The position numbers and the translations under genes were made by a program. The notes below the pieces were generated by a model. It saw nothing but the letters and a program-made list of their open reading frames with translations. It had not been told where the DNA came from and ran no database searches. From Torymus aiolomorphi (Eukaryota; Arthropoda; Insecta; Hymenoptera; Torymidae), in NCBI GenBank assembly GCA_036365515.1, contig CM070875.1, positions 89,356,128-89,420,127 of the forward strand: DNA of 64,000 bases, in the 5' to 3' direction. Shown here one piece after another: positions 10,336 through 21,448 of the stretch (position 1 is the stretch's first letter; every line of letters begins with the position of its first letter).

Positions 10336-11823
10336 TCACAAGTAAGAACGTAACAAAACATATTTTGTATAATTTTTTGTTATTAAACTTAATTGTCTGT
10401 GGTAAGATAAATCATCGTATGCTCATAATATAATTTCACAAGTTTCACATTCCTCAATTATTTTATACGCGTATTGATGGTAAACAAAGATTCTTATTAA
10501 TTTATTATATATAAAATAAACTTTAGAGTTTTTTATGTATATAAACTTTATTGTCGCAAACAATGACTCTTCGTCGCTTTTAAGTACTATAATCATATTT
10601 GGCTTATAAATGCTACCATTAGTCTTGATCCAACTTACGTTATTAACAGTTGCATTTCATAAATTTTTATTTTTGGATAAAGATTCACAAAATGAACTTG
10701 ATAAATGTATCAATGTACAATTTTTTACACTCCTGTATTCTAAATTACATTTAACAGATTTTCGATACAATGTGAAAGCTAATCTTAATTGGGCTTTAAA
10801 AGCAATACTTTCACAAACATTTTTTTTTAATGCGAAACTGCCGTAGCATTTTTAGCTGGTTGATGGTTGGCTTCAAGTTTCATACACCAATAATTAATAG
10901 CGGGTCCAGATTCAAATATTATTGTAGGATAATGTGTGAGAAAATGATCCTTTGGCAGAAGCGATCTTTTTAAAATAGACCGTACTAATTGGTGATGCTC
11001 TTGAACAAGTGTCTTTAACAAAGAACTACATTGAATTTGAATAGACGATGCAGTTACTAGGGCTAAGATTTTACGTAAATTTAAATAAATTGCCCAAGCT
11101 AGATTATCTTGAGGGATTAAATCGCCAATTAAAATTCCAAAATATGTAACAAACGTCAGCATTTCAGAAGCAGACATACGAATTTTATTTTTACTTAAAT
11201 CTTTCTGTGGGATTTCCGGAGGTATGTTTGCTTCGGTTATACCCCAATCGTGAAATATAGTCCTATGATTCAAATCAAAAAGCGTGAATACTTTATTAGA
11301 TATCAAATATTTGATCAACGAGACCATATCAGAAACACAAACTCCTTCTAAAAGGTCATGAAGAATATCGCAACATAAATTTTTTGTACAGTGAAAATCA
11401 ATTAAACGATGAAAAATGCAGCCTCTTTTTACACCAGTTTCAGATATGTCGCGTTTTACATTTTTTTCGTAATTATTCTTATCTCGTAAATAGCCCTTAT
11501 CTTCTTCAGTCGCTTGTGATCGTTGAAGTTTATCCATTTTACAAAAACGACATGCATAGTTCGCGTTAAAGCTTTCTACAAAGCCGAGAAGTTGGTGAAG
11601 CCCTAAATTGTCCCCAACAATTAGACCTAATTTGAAAAATAATATTATTCTGCCTTTTGGCAGTTCAAGCTCTATCCCTTCGAATTCAAGAAACCGTAAC
11701 TCATCAAGCAGACGTCGATAAACAGGGAAATAACCATATTTTTCTCGATCCTTTGCATAAAAAAGAAGAGCGTGAAAAATTGATGTCAAAGTAGACTTAT
11801 AAGCTAGAGGAAAACAAGGAATA
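10336..11823 (-). pseudogene. EnSpm/CACTA-like transposase pseudogene, 3' part
   Basis: An open 320-codon stretch (11789 down to 10827) matches a transposase-like family common in animal genomes. It has ANYACRFCKMD (CxxC region), the hallmark DILHDLLEGV, and near the end HFLTHYP and a KLEANH motif. After a frameshift in an A-run near 10826 the homology continues through VSWIKTNGSIYKPNMIIVL and VYHQYAYKI to a TGA at about 10336, with a few stops. The 5' part of the gene lies 24 kb away at 35920-36236, and the Copia insertion at 11829 separates them. Even with the insertion removed, the two frames differ by one base, so the gene had probably already decayed. Assignment to EnSpm/CACTA rests on the CACTG terminus nearby and on memory of the family. 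Confidence 0.6.
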
Positions 11824-11828
11824 GTTAC
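11824..11828. other. Copia target-site duplication (GTTAC), left
   Basis: GTTAC here and at 35915-35919 flanks the Copia LTR ends. Five bp is the usual Copia duplication length. Confidence 0.9.
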
Positions 11829-12100
11829 TGTAAATTATGATGGATGTAGTAAGTCTGGGACACAGAGCTTCTTCAAATAAGCACACACACCGGCTAACAT
11901 GAACAGTAAATATCTTTATTAATTCCCGGCTTCTCCAGTACAGCTCTTTCGCTTACAACCGCTCTGTGCGGAGGGCGACGATCAAGTGAGCTCCCGCTCG
12001 GGCGCTCGCTCTCGCTATACTCTTACCTAGTCTTATGTAAGGTGGCGCTGCGCATCTACTTTCTACCTTTCTGATATAAATGTACTCACATATTCCAACA
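11829..12100 (-). mobile_element. Copia 3' LTR (272 bp)
   Basis: On the minus strand the LTR runs from TGTTGGAATATGTGAG to CATCATAATTTACA, so it has TG...CA ends. A purine-rich tract (GTAAGGAGGCG, 12101-12111) lies just upstream of it in element sense. Its partner is the split LTR at 13963-14154 plus 35835-35914, with about seven differences over 272 bp, so the insertion is fairly young. Confidence 0.92.
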
Positions 12101-12140
12101 CGCCTCCTTACATTTATATCTCTCGCTATTACAATATTCT

Positions 12141-13737
12141 TTAAATCAAATTTAATAAACTCCCCAACTTTTCAAATCTAACTCGCCCAAGAGCTTTGGT
12201 CAAAATGTCTGCAACATTTTTCTCTGAACTAACTTTCACAATTTCAATGACGCCCTTTTCATAATTCTCATTTACAAAATGATAACGTACTTCGATTTAC
12301 TTTGATTTCTTGGTAAAATTACCATACTTAGCAATACTAACTGCACCTGAGTTATCCTCATATATATTTACAGGTTTCTCATTTTTTACCTTAAAGCTAT
12401 TTAACAAATCCTTTATCAATAAAACTTCGCTTACTGCTTCTGACAGTGCAACATATTCTGCAGCTGTTCAAGACTTTGTTACACTTCCTTGTTTCCTTGA
12501 TTTCCAATAAATCACATTTCCATATAATCTTACAATATAACCAGTCGTTGACTTCCTATCTACGCTATCTCCTGCCCAGTCTGCATCTACATAGCATTCA
12601 AGAACATCTGCTTTATCATTTTTCTTATAACTTAATTTTAAATCTTTAGTCAAATACAAATATTTTAAAATTCTTAATGCATATTTATAGTGAGTCTCAT
12701 CGTAACAGTTTTGGAATCTACTTAAATAATTAACACTGTAACTCACATCTAATCTAGTTCCTGAACTAATATACAAAAGTGCTCCTATCAAATTTCTATA
12801 CTTTAAATTTTCATTTATTTCTTGAGCAGGTTCTAATTTCAAATTCAATTCCATAGTAGTCTCATATAATTTAGCTTCTTCAATCTGATATTTTCTAGCT
12901 AGTGATTCAATATACTTTTCTTGATCTAAAGACATCTCATTTTTCTTTTCATCATATTCAATATTAATTCCTAAATACATACTCACTTTTCCCAAATTTT
13001 TCATCTGAAATCTTTCTTTTAATAAACCTTTTATTAAATCTAAATTGTGTCTATTTTTACAGCAGATCAAAAGGTCGTCTACAAATATAATCAAATATAT
13101 AATCTCATCTTTTTGTTTCAAAGTATACAAACAATAATCATTTTTGCTTCTCATGAATCCTAATGATTTTAAATAATCATCCAGACACTCGTACCATGCT
13201 CTCGGACTCTCTCGCAAACCATACAATGCTTTATTCAACACAATATCGACCATGTGTGGCATACTTTCTGGTAGCGTTAATAAAAAATAGTTTAGTTTAT
13301 CTTCTTTCGTCACATTTTCTCCTGCATTTTTTAATTCATTCACTAATTTTTCAGTTATTATAAAAGTCTGTCGGGTTTTCACTTTCTTCCATTTTCAAAT
13401 CAAGTAGTCTTCTTTTACATAATAATTTCACAGCACTACTTTTGACTAAGTAATTTTCATCCAACTTAGCAACCATTTTCTTTGCAGTTTCTTCTGAAAT
13501 AATTAATTCTAGCTGTGTATTTGTCATACTGTTCACTATATAATTTTTGGTTTTTATTTCTTTCTTCTTCCATTCGACTTCTTCTATCGCTGCCGGTCTT
13601 TCATCATTTTCAATAACTTCACTGCATTCTTTGAATTCCAAGAACAATTTCAACTTGTACTTCCATTTATCATAGTGTGTCCCATCAAATACTTGTAACG
13701 TGAAGCCTTTGTTTTCCGACGCCATCTCGTTTGCCAC
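12141..13737 (-). pseudogene. Copia gag-pol pseudogene with large internal deletion
   Basis: The minus strand encodes a gag N-terminus (MASENKGFTLQVFDGTHYD, then WKYKLKLFLE) from about 13737. A frameshift follows near 13370, and gag continues to LNYFLLTLPES. It is then joined directly to the C-terminal part of a Copia reverse transcriptase (LNKALYGLRESPRAWYECLD, FVDDLLICC) and an RNase H (VDADWAGDSVDRKSTTGYIV). Protease, integrase and the first part of RT are missing. A TGA at about 12467 interrupts the RNase H; the homology carries on (TAAEYVALSEAVSEV, ILTKALGRVRF) to a TAA at 12141-12143. The element totals only ~2.4 kb, and the order and motifs are unmistakably Ty1/Copia. Confidence 0.9.
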
Positions 13738-13951
13738 AGGAATTTCCTTTGTTACCTCTTTATCTTCTGTTTAAAAAAATTCTTCTTCACTTTCAGTTTC
13801 ACTTGACTTTTCACACTTTACTTTAGGTTCTTCTTTTACGCTCACGCGTCTTCCTTTGCTCTCGAACTTTTTTCTTTCATGCATCAAACTTTCCCACTAC
13901 TTGCCGAGGCTTGCATTGGGTCAGAATCAAACAATGTTCACAAACCACAAA
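13738..13951 (-). other. Copia 5' leader
   Basis: Sequence between the primer-binding site and the gag start in element sense. It is rich in acidic/lysine codons on the minus strand, interrupted by stops, and probably leader with a degraded upstream reading frame. Confidence 0.4.
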
Positions 13952-13962
13952 CACTGCTACCA
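13952..13962 (-). promoter_or_regulatory. Copia primer-binding site
   Basis: Directly inside the 5' LTR the minus strand reads TGGTAGCAGTG. This matches the complement of the initiator tRNA-Met 3' end (...CTCTGCTACCA) at all but one or two positions. Confidence 0.65.
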
Positions 13963-14154
13963 TGTAAATTATGATGGATGTAGTAAGTCTGGGACACAGG
14001 GATTCTTCAAATAAGCACACACACCGGCTAACATGAACAGTAACTATCTTTATTAATTCCCGGCTTCTTCAGTACAGCTCTCTCGCTTACAACCGCTCTG
14101 TGCGGAGGGCGACGATCAAGTGAGCTCCCGCTCGGCCGCTCGCTCTCGCTATAC
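13963..14154 (-). mobile_element. Copia 5' LTR, fragment 1 (192 bp)
   Basis: It matches the intact LTR from its TGTAAATTATG edge up to CTATAC. The intact copy has exactly 192 bp from that edge to CTATAC (11829-12020). The remaining 80 bp lie at 35835-35914 beyond the giant insertion. Confidence 0.95.
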
Positions 14155-14789
14155 CCAGCGTTGGCCCCGCGAGGATGCTCCCGATGAAACGGAATCATTT
14201 GATTAAGTTCAGAGCGCTGCTCCGGCAGACCGCGGTGAAGAGAGCAGATACTATAGCAAAGAATCAAGTGTTCTGTTGAGTTTTCCTTTTTACAAGAGTA
14301 AATTTGTGGAAATTATGATGTTAATATACAAGAACATATTTTAGCAGCGATGAAGAGAATTCAGATATGTATTATATACTTATTATATCCTAATAATTTT
14401 TTAGTTTTTGCCTTAGCGGAAATATTTTTGTTCTATAAAGTTTTAAAAACTGTTGGTAAGAGTTTACTATAAACTGTTAATTACCAATTATTAATTCATT
14501 TTAAATGTCATTAAAAATTGTTTGAAAGTGTTTCAAACCCGTATAAACTATTTGAAACTGCGTTCAAAATCCTATATTTCGTAACATTTATAAACAGTTA
14601 CAAATAGTTTTAAGTAATTGTTGACAATTATTAACTGTTATTGACATTAATAATTTAGTACAAGGTGAATAAAAATTATTCGAATAGATTCTTTGTGAGT
14701 TTTATTTTTCATTTCAGAAAAACGTGTACATTGCAATGCCAGCCATAGGACTAAATTTTGGAGCTGAGAACTGATTGAAAATGATTAAT

Positions 14790-16790
14790 AGCAATCATAT
14801 CTGGACTGGTGCGAATAACTTTGATCAAGATAAAAGTTATTATGTTTAAGGGAGGTGAATAATTATGTGTTATCGGGTTCATAAACTTTATGGAACTTTA
14901 TGTAAAAGCTTTTGGATAGAAGAAAATATTGATGAGTAACCCGTGAGCATAAATAAACAATATAATTTATGATGCTGATTTGACATATTGGTCTGAGCTT
15001 TGGTTTGACATCTTCAACGACATTAGTTGATATCAGTGCTGGGCTATTGTCCACATTTACTGAAGCACCCGTTAAAAGATTGTGTTAAATGAATATTGAT
15101 ATACTGAAAAAAGAGAAAATGATGTGTTATTGTGAAAACTGTAGTGAATAAAAGTGTTCAGTTAATCTAATTTATGATTTTGTCAAGGTGGGAGACGTCA
15201 AAATGTTTCAGAGGAGATCTTTGTAAATATTTTTCTACACAAACTTTAAAAATTCTCAGTGATTCTTAGTTTCTAAACTGGTTGTGATTCTTAATTTTAC
15301 TAGATTATGTGTGACAATTATGGGTTATTAATTTAAGTTGATTCAATCAATAATAATTTCATATGTACTCTATAGTGTTTGCAACTGAATAATTTTTTCA
15401 CGCATTGTGGATTTAGAATGATGTTTTACAAATGGCTATAATATCTGGGCTGTTGCGAATAACTTTGATCAAGATAAAAGTTATTATGTTTCAGGGAGGT
15501 GAATAATTATGTGTTATGAGGTTCATATACTTTATAATAAGCTTTTGCATAACAGAAAATATTGGTGAGTGACACGTGAGCATAAATATACAATATAATT
15601 TATGACGCTGATTTGAAATATTGGTCTGAGACTTGGTTTAAAAAGAATTTTTCATCTTCAACAAAATTAGTTTATATCAGTGTGCTGTGCTATTGGACAT
15701 ATTTACTCAAGCACCAGTTAAAAGAATATGTTAAATGAATACTGAAATATTTTAAAAAGCGAAAATGATGTGTTATTGTGAAAATTTTAGTGAATAAAAA
15801 TGCTCAGTTAATCTAATTTATAATTTTATCACAGTGGAAGACGTCAAAATGTTTCAGATGAGTTCTTAGTAAATATTTTTCTACATAAGATTTAGATAAT
15901 AATTTGAAAAAGTTATATCCATTCAAGAATGTCAAGAAAGCTTTAATAATTCTCAGTGATTCTTAGTTCATAAACTGGTTGTGTTTCTTAATTTTACTAG
16001 ATTATTTGTGACAATTATGGGTTATTAATTTAAGTTGTTTCAATCCATAATAATTTCAAAAGTTCTCTATAGTGTTCACAACTGAATGATTTTCTCAAGA
16101 ATTGGGGATTTAAAGTGATGTTTTATGGTACATAAATGGCAATCATATCTGGACTCTTGCGAATAACTTTGACCAAGATAAAAGTTATCATGTTTAACGG
16201 AAGTGAATAATTATGTGTTATGAGGTTCATATACTTTATAATAAGCTTTTGCACACAAGAAAATATTAGTGAGTATAGTGACACGCAAGCACAAATATTA
16301 TGAGGTACATAAACTTTATAATAAGCTTTTGCATAGAAGAAAATATTGGTGAGTGACACGTGAGCATAAATATACAATATAATTTATCATGCTGATTTGA
16401 AATATTGGTCTGAGACTTAAATTGGTTTAAAAAGAAATTGTCATCTTCAACAAAATTAGTTGATATCAGTGCGCTGTGCCATTGTACATATTTACTCAAG
16501 CACCAGTTAAAAGAATATGTTAAATGAATATTGAAATATTTTAAAAAGCGAAAATGATGTGTTATTGTGAAAATTTTAGTGAATAAAAGTGCTCAGTTAA
16601 TCTAATTTATAATTTTATCACAGTGGGAGACGTCAAAATGTTTCAGAGGAGTTCTTAGTAAATATTTTTCTACACAAGATTCAGATAATAATTTCAAAAA
16701 GTGATATCAATTCAAGAAAGTCAAGAAAGCTTTAATACAAATGATAATCATATCTGGACTGGTGCGAATAACTTTGATTAAGATAAAAGT
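14790..16790 (+). repeat. Tandem ~0.6-0.7-kb units in the left arm
   Basis: The phrase GCGAATAACTTTGAYCAAGA starts at about 14810, 15452, 16157 and 16759 (periods ~645, ~705, ~600). Each unit also carries AGTTAATCTAATTTAT and GACGTCAAAATGTTTCAG. The third unit holds an internal duplication around ATAAGCTTTTGCA. The small reading frames in these units are not conserved between units in a way that suggests protein. Mirror copies lie at 33200-35140, and diverged copies at 5345-7100. Confidence 0.85.
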
Positions 16791-16799
16791 TATTATTAA

Positions 16800-17240
16800 A
16801 TATTTTCGATTTAAATTGGTTCCTAGATTGGAGAAATATTAGAAATTTGGAGCAAGGGATTTCTCAATTGAAAATGACCAAAGCTGAGCTTTTTGTCAAA
16901 AATAGCTAAATATGAGGCAATTGGAATTGGTGGCTTGGGCTTAAACGAGAAATAAATCGATTATAACACTCAAAAGCTGTGTTAGCATCTAAAGAAGGTC
17001 ACTTAAGGTCTCAAGTAGAATCAGTTTAAATGTTTAAATAAAATTGGAAGGTATGAAACAACGTCATGAAGAACGAAAAAAGACACTTGCAGATACAAAT
17101 AACTCGCATGACAGAATATCTAGATTTATAAATAGGCTACAGAAAAAGATGCAACTTGTGACAAGAGAAAGCAACATGTACAGGCAACAACTAGATACAT
17201 ATGAAATAGAAATATCTGGATACCAAAATAATAGTTAAGA
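16800..17240 (+). pseudogene. Captured coiled-coil gene fragment resembling Mad1 (left arm copy)
   Basis: From 17044 a 64-residue open stretch reads as coiled coil, including RFINRLQKKMQLVTRE and MYRQQLDTYEIEI. This resembles the conserved segment of the spindle-checkpoint protein Mad1 (LQ-(K/R)-(K/R)-x-LVT-(K/R)-E ... Y). Upstream (16820-17040) further heptad-like residues (RNLEQGISQLKMTKAELF) appear, with stops between. Mad1 is a long coiled-coil protein of the nuclear envelope and kinetochore that holds Mad2; a piece this small would have no such function. It is most likely a piece of host gene carried by the element. It could be another coiled-coil protein; the motif match is from memory. 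Confidence 0.5.
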
Positions 17241-17753
17241 ACGAAAGCAAGTTAGTAAAGAAAAGCAAGAAAGTTAACTAACGAGAATGGTAAGAATTCT
17301 GAATAAATGGTTGACGTGACTGAAGCTCCTTAATATAATACAAAATAAGGAACATTAAAATTTCATTTACTATTTTGATCATGGCACTTGTAAATTAAAT
17401 ATCAATAATTTTAAGTATAAATAAATTTCTACAAAAAGTTGCATAAATTTTTTCCATTTTCTAATTTTAATTTTTCTATTCTTACATGGTCTCTTAAAAA
17501 GTTGTGGAATCCACAAGTATTCTACGAAAGTCATAACTTATAGGCAAGTGTATATTATCATTCCTTGCCAATTCTTTAATTTATTAATAAGAATTAAAAG
17601 TTCACGCAAAACCTACGTGTTTGGAAAATAAATTATTGTTATTATCTCTCTTAACAACTGCAAAGTTTCTTTTCGAATAACAATAATTACATAAAACATA
17701 TTTAAATAAGAAAAATGAAAAGTTTATGGAAAACTTATATGCTACCCAGGTGA

Positions 17754-18036
17754 TTTCTCAGGTGAGATATCATGTGAGATCTCAGGTGAGATATCATGTA
17801 TCAATTTTTAAAAATTGAAAAATTGTGTAAAATGCTTTGAAACATGTATTTTTGAGCTGGTCTGGGGGGTAAAACATCCTAAAAGGCAATTTCCAATACT
17901 GAAGAAGCTGATCTTTAATTAACGTAAGTTTTCGGCAGCATCTGGAGCAGAATCTCAGGTGAGATTTTGGCGTGAGATTTTACATGAGGTCTCACCTGAG
18001 AAATCACCTGAGATCTCACCTGAGATTTTTCAGTAG
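17754..18036. mobile_element. Foldback element FB6, GAGATCTCA-type arms
   Basis: TGATTTCTCAGGTGAGAT at the left is mirrored by ATCTCACCTGAGATTTTTCA at the right, ending GTAGGGAC. The arms are tandem copies of a self-complementary CAGGTGAGATCTCACCTG-like unit. The loop (about 17800-17940) is unrelated AT-rich DNA. It sits exactly between the end of the left inverted repeat and the first satellite unit. A remnant of its right end lies at about 19771-19800. Confidence 0.7.
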
Positions 18037-20595
18037 GGACGTAGATGTGCCATATTAGGCAAGACAATTATTTAAATAATTCCAAAACCCAAGTAGAGGG
18101 GAAAGCATGATCTGCGCGTATAAGGAAGTTACCTAGACGTGCTAAATTAGGAAAGATAATTATTTAAATAGTTCCAAAATCCAAGTTGGCGGGGAAAGCA
18201 AGATCCACGCGTATAAGGGAGTTACGTGGACGCCCGCGTGAAAATATAATATGAGATATCATGTGAGATTGTAATTGAGATCTCATATAGATTTCATATG
18301 AGATCTATATGAGTTCTCATATGAGATATCATATGAGATCCTTATACGAATTTCAGACATTATATCTCATGTGAGATCTCATATGAGATCTCATCTGCAA
18401 TTTTATAATTAATAAAAAAATTTCAGACCTTAGAACTCATGTAAAATCTAATATGAGATCTCATATGAGATCTCAGATCTCTGCAATTTTAATTAATTAA
18501 TAAATAATTTATTGTTAATGTAAAAGTATGAATAAACAGTATATTTTAATGAATCTTAAAAAAAAGCAATAAAGTTTTATCAATACGTTTTACTAATGTT
18601 AATATTTTATTTCATTCTATTTCTAAATATTCCATAAAATATAACATTTATTAAAAAAATGAATATTATAAAAAATAAATTTATTGCAAAAATAAATTAT
18701 TTATTAACTAATGAAAATTGCAGACGAGATCTCATATGAGATCGCAGATGAGATCTAATGTCTCAAATTTTTTTACTTAATAGAAAATGACTGATGAGAT
18801 CTCATATGAGATCTCATATGAGTTATATAATGTCTGAAATTCGTATAAGGATCTCATATGAGATCTCATATGAGAACTCATATAGATCTCATGTGAAATC
18901 TATATGAGATCTCAATTACAATCTCATATGAGATCTCATATTACATTTTCACGCGGGCGTGCATAATTAGGTAAGACCATTATTTAAATAATTCTAAAAC
19001 CAAAGTAGTCAGTGGAAGCGAGCTAGGTACTTGCGTATAAAGAAGTTAGCTGGACGTGCTCAATTAGGCATGATTATTATTTAAATAATTCTTAGTCGCA
19101 AGTAGCAGTGGAAAGCAAGGTCCACGCGTATAAGGAAGTTACGTAGACGTGAATAATTTGGCAAAACAATTATTTAAATAGCTCTAAAACCTAAGTAGCC
19201 GGGGGAGGCGAGGTTCACACGTACAAGGGACTTACGTAGATGATGTGCCATATTAGGCAAGATAATTATTTAAATGATTCTAAAATCCAAATAGCCAGTG
19301 GAAGTGAGGTATACTTGCGTATAAGAGACTACGTATGCGTATAAAATTAGGCAAGATAATTATTTATATAGCTCCAAAACCCAAGTTTCCGGGGAAAGCA
19401 ATGTCCACGCGTATAAGAGAGTACGTGGGCGTGTAGAATTAGGCTAGATCATTACTTAAAGACTTCTAAAACCCAGGTTACCGGGGTAGCAATGGCAACG
19501 CGTACGGCGTAGTTTCGTAGGCGTACTAAATTAGGCGAGGTCATTTTTTAAACAATTCTAAAATCCAAGTAGCCAGAAAAAAAGGTCCACGCGTATAAGG
19601 ACGTTTCCTAAATGTGCTAAACTAGGCAAGATAATTACTTAAATAATTCTAAAACTCAAGTAACCGGGGTAAGCGAGGTCCTCGCGTAAAAGAAAGTTAC
19701 GTAGACGTGCAAAATTATGGCATGATTATTATTTAAATAATCCTTAATCTCAAGTAGCCGGGGGAAGCGGCCACCTGAGATCTCACCTGAGATTTTTCAG
19801 ATAAGGGAGTTACCTAGATGTGGAAAATAAATCTAAAACCCAAGTAGACGGGGGTGGGGAGGTCCACGCGTATAAGGGAAATACGTAGACGAGCAAAGTT
19901 AGGAAAGATTATTATTTAAATTATTCTTAATCGCTAGTAGCCTGGGAAAGGAAAATCCATGCGTATGACGTCGTTGGATAGACGTGCACCATGAGGCAAG
20001 ACAATTATATAAACCAAAGTAAATAAATTCTAAAACCCAAGTAGCCGGGGGAAGCGAGGTCCTTGCGTATAATGGAGTACATAGACGTGCAAAGCCAAGT
20101 ACGACTATTATTTAAATAATTCTAAAACCCAAGTAGCCGGGAAAGCAAGGTCCACGCGTATAAGGAAGTTACCTAGACATGCTAAATTATATGCAAAACA
20201 CTTATTTAAATAATTCTCAAATCCAAGTTGCCGGGAGAGCAAGTTTCACGCGTATAAGGAAGTTTCCTAGACGTGTGAAATTAGACAAGATCATTACTTA
20301 AATAATTCTACAACAAGTAACCGGGAGAAGCGAGGTCCTCGCGTATAATGAATAAGTTACGTAGACGTGCTAAATTAACGAAGACAATTATTTAAATAGT
20401 TTTGAAACCCAAGTGGTCGGAGACAGCGAGGTCGACGCGTATTAGGTTAATTATCTAGACGTGCAAAATTAGGGATGTAAATTATTTAAATAGTTTTAAA
20501 ACCCAAGTAGCCGGGGGAAGCCAGGTCCTCGCGAATAAGGAAGTTACACAGACGCGCTGAATTAAGCAACAAAATTATGTAAATAATTTGGAAAA
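18037..20595 (+). repeat. ~105-bp satellite array, plus orientation
   Basis: The units contain the palindrome ATTATTTAAATAAT, then CTAAAACCCAAGTAGCCGGG, then a CACGCGTATAAGG box and GTTACGTAGACGTGC. About 18 units remain, interrupted by FB7. Unit-to-unit identity is moderate, with frequent base changes, so the array is not freshly amplified. No coding sequence. Not CRISPR: there are no spacers, and the units diverge along their whole length. Confidence 0.9.
18233..18957. mobile_element. Foldback element FB7, CATATGAGATCT-type arms
   Basis: CGCCCGCGTGAAAATATAAT at the left is inverted as ATTACATTTTCACGCGGGCG at the right, inside a satellite unit. The arms (~200 bp) are runs of degenerate AGATCTCATATGAGATCT, each itself a palindrome. 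The interior (18480-18720) is AT-rich. Confidence 0.8.
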
Positions 20596-21346
20596 CTAAT
20601 TGACGTGGTTTACGTGGACCTCCCATCCTCCCGCAACTTGGGTTTCAAAATTATTTAAGTAATTGTTTTGCCTGATTGTGCATGTCAACGTAACCATTTT
20701 ATAGACGAGGACCTCGCTTCCCCCGGCTACTTATGTTTAAGAACTTTTTCAATCATATAATTGCCTAATTTTGAACGCCTATCTCTCCCTTATACGCGTG
20801 GACCTCGCTTCCCACGGATAGTTAGGTTTCAAAATTATTTGAAGAATGATCTTGCATAATTTTTCATATCTACGTATCTCCCTTATACGTGTGGACCTCC
20901 CTCCCATCGGCAACCGGAGTTTTCTAATATTGAAATAATAATCATGCCTAATTTGCACGTCTACGTAACTCCCTTATACGCATGGACGTTGCCTTCCCTA
21001 GCTACTTGTGTATTTGAATTATTTAAATAATGATTTTGCCTAATTTTGTACGTCGCTGTTACTACCTGAAACACGTGTACTTCGTTTCCCCCGGCAACTT
21101 ATGATTAAAAATTATCTAAATAATAATCTTGGTTTATTTTGAACGTCTACGTAACATCCTTATTCGGACTGTCTTTACACCCCTGGTTACTTCATTTTTA
21201 GAATAATTTAAATAATGATATTGCCCAATTGTCCATGCCTACGTACTCCCTTATACGCAAGTGCCTCGCTACCCGTGGCAACTTGGGTTTAAGAATTATT
21301 TAAATAATGACATTGCTTATTTTTTGCACGCCTACGTAACTCCCTC
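20596..21346 (-). repeat. ~105-bp satellite array, minus orientation
   Basis: At about 20596 the orientation reverses: units now read CTTATACGCGTGGACC, CCCCGGCTACTT, then TTAAATAATGATCTTGCCTA. Seven or so units run up to the LINE, and the same array resumes beyond the LINE at 25442-25496. Confidence 0.88.
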
Positions 21347-21448
21347 ATTAGATTAGATTAGATTGTAAACTCGCGGAGACCATAACAGTGTAGCGCTCTT
21401 AGCTTGCTTGCCATTGTACGCTATTCCCCACCTACCTCGGGTCCCACC

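Larger units (their letters stand above)
14155..17758 (+). repeat. Left terminal inverted repeat of the giant element
   Basis: It matches 32201-35828 in reverse complement from CCAGCGTTGG to GCTACCCA, at high identity with scattered single-base differences and a few indels. For example, the 195-bp stretch at 17044-17238 encodes the same 64 residues in both arms. It holds terminal GC-rich sequence (to ~14230), an AT-rich block, tandem ~0.65-kb units (14790-16790) and the coiled-coil fragment (16800-17240). Confidence 0.93.

Noticed and set aside
14863..16499. Small open frames repeated in both arms of the giant element
   Set aside because: They are different frames of the ~0.65-kb tandem units, vary between units, and match no protein family.
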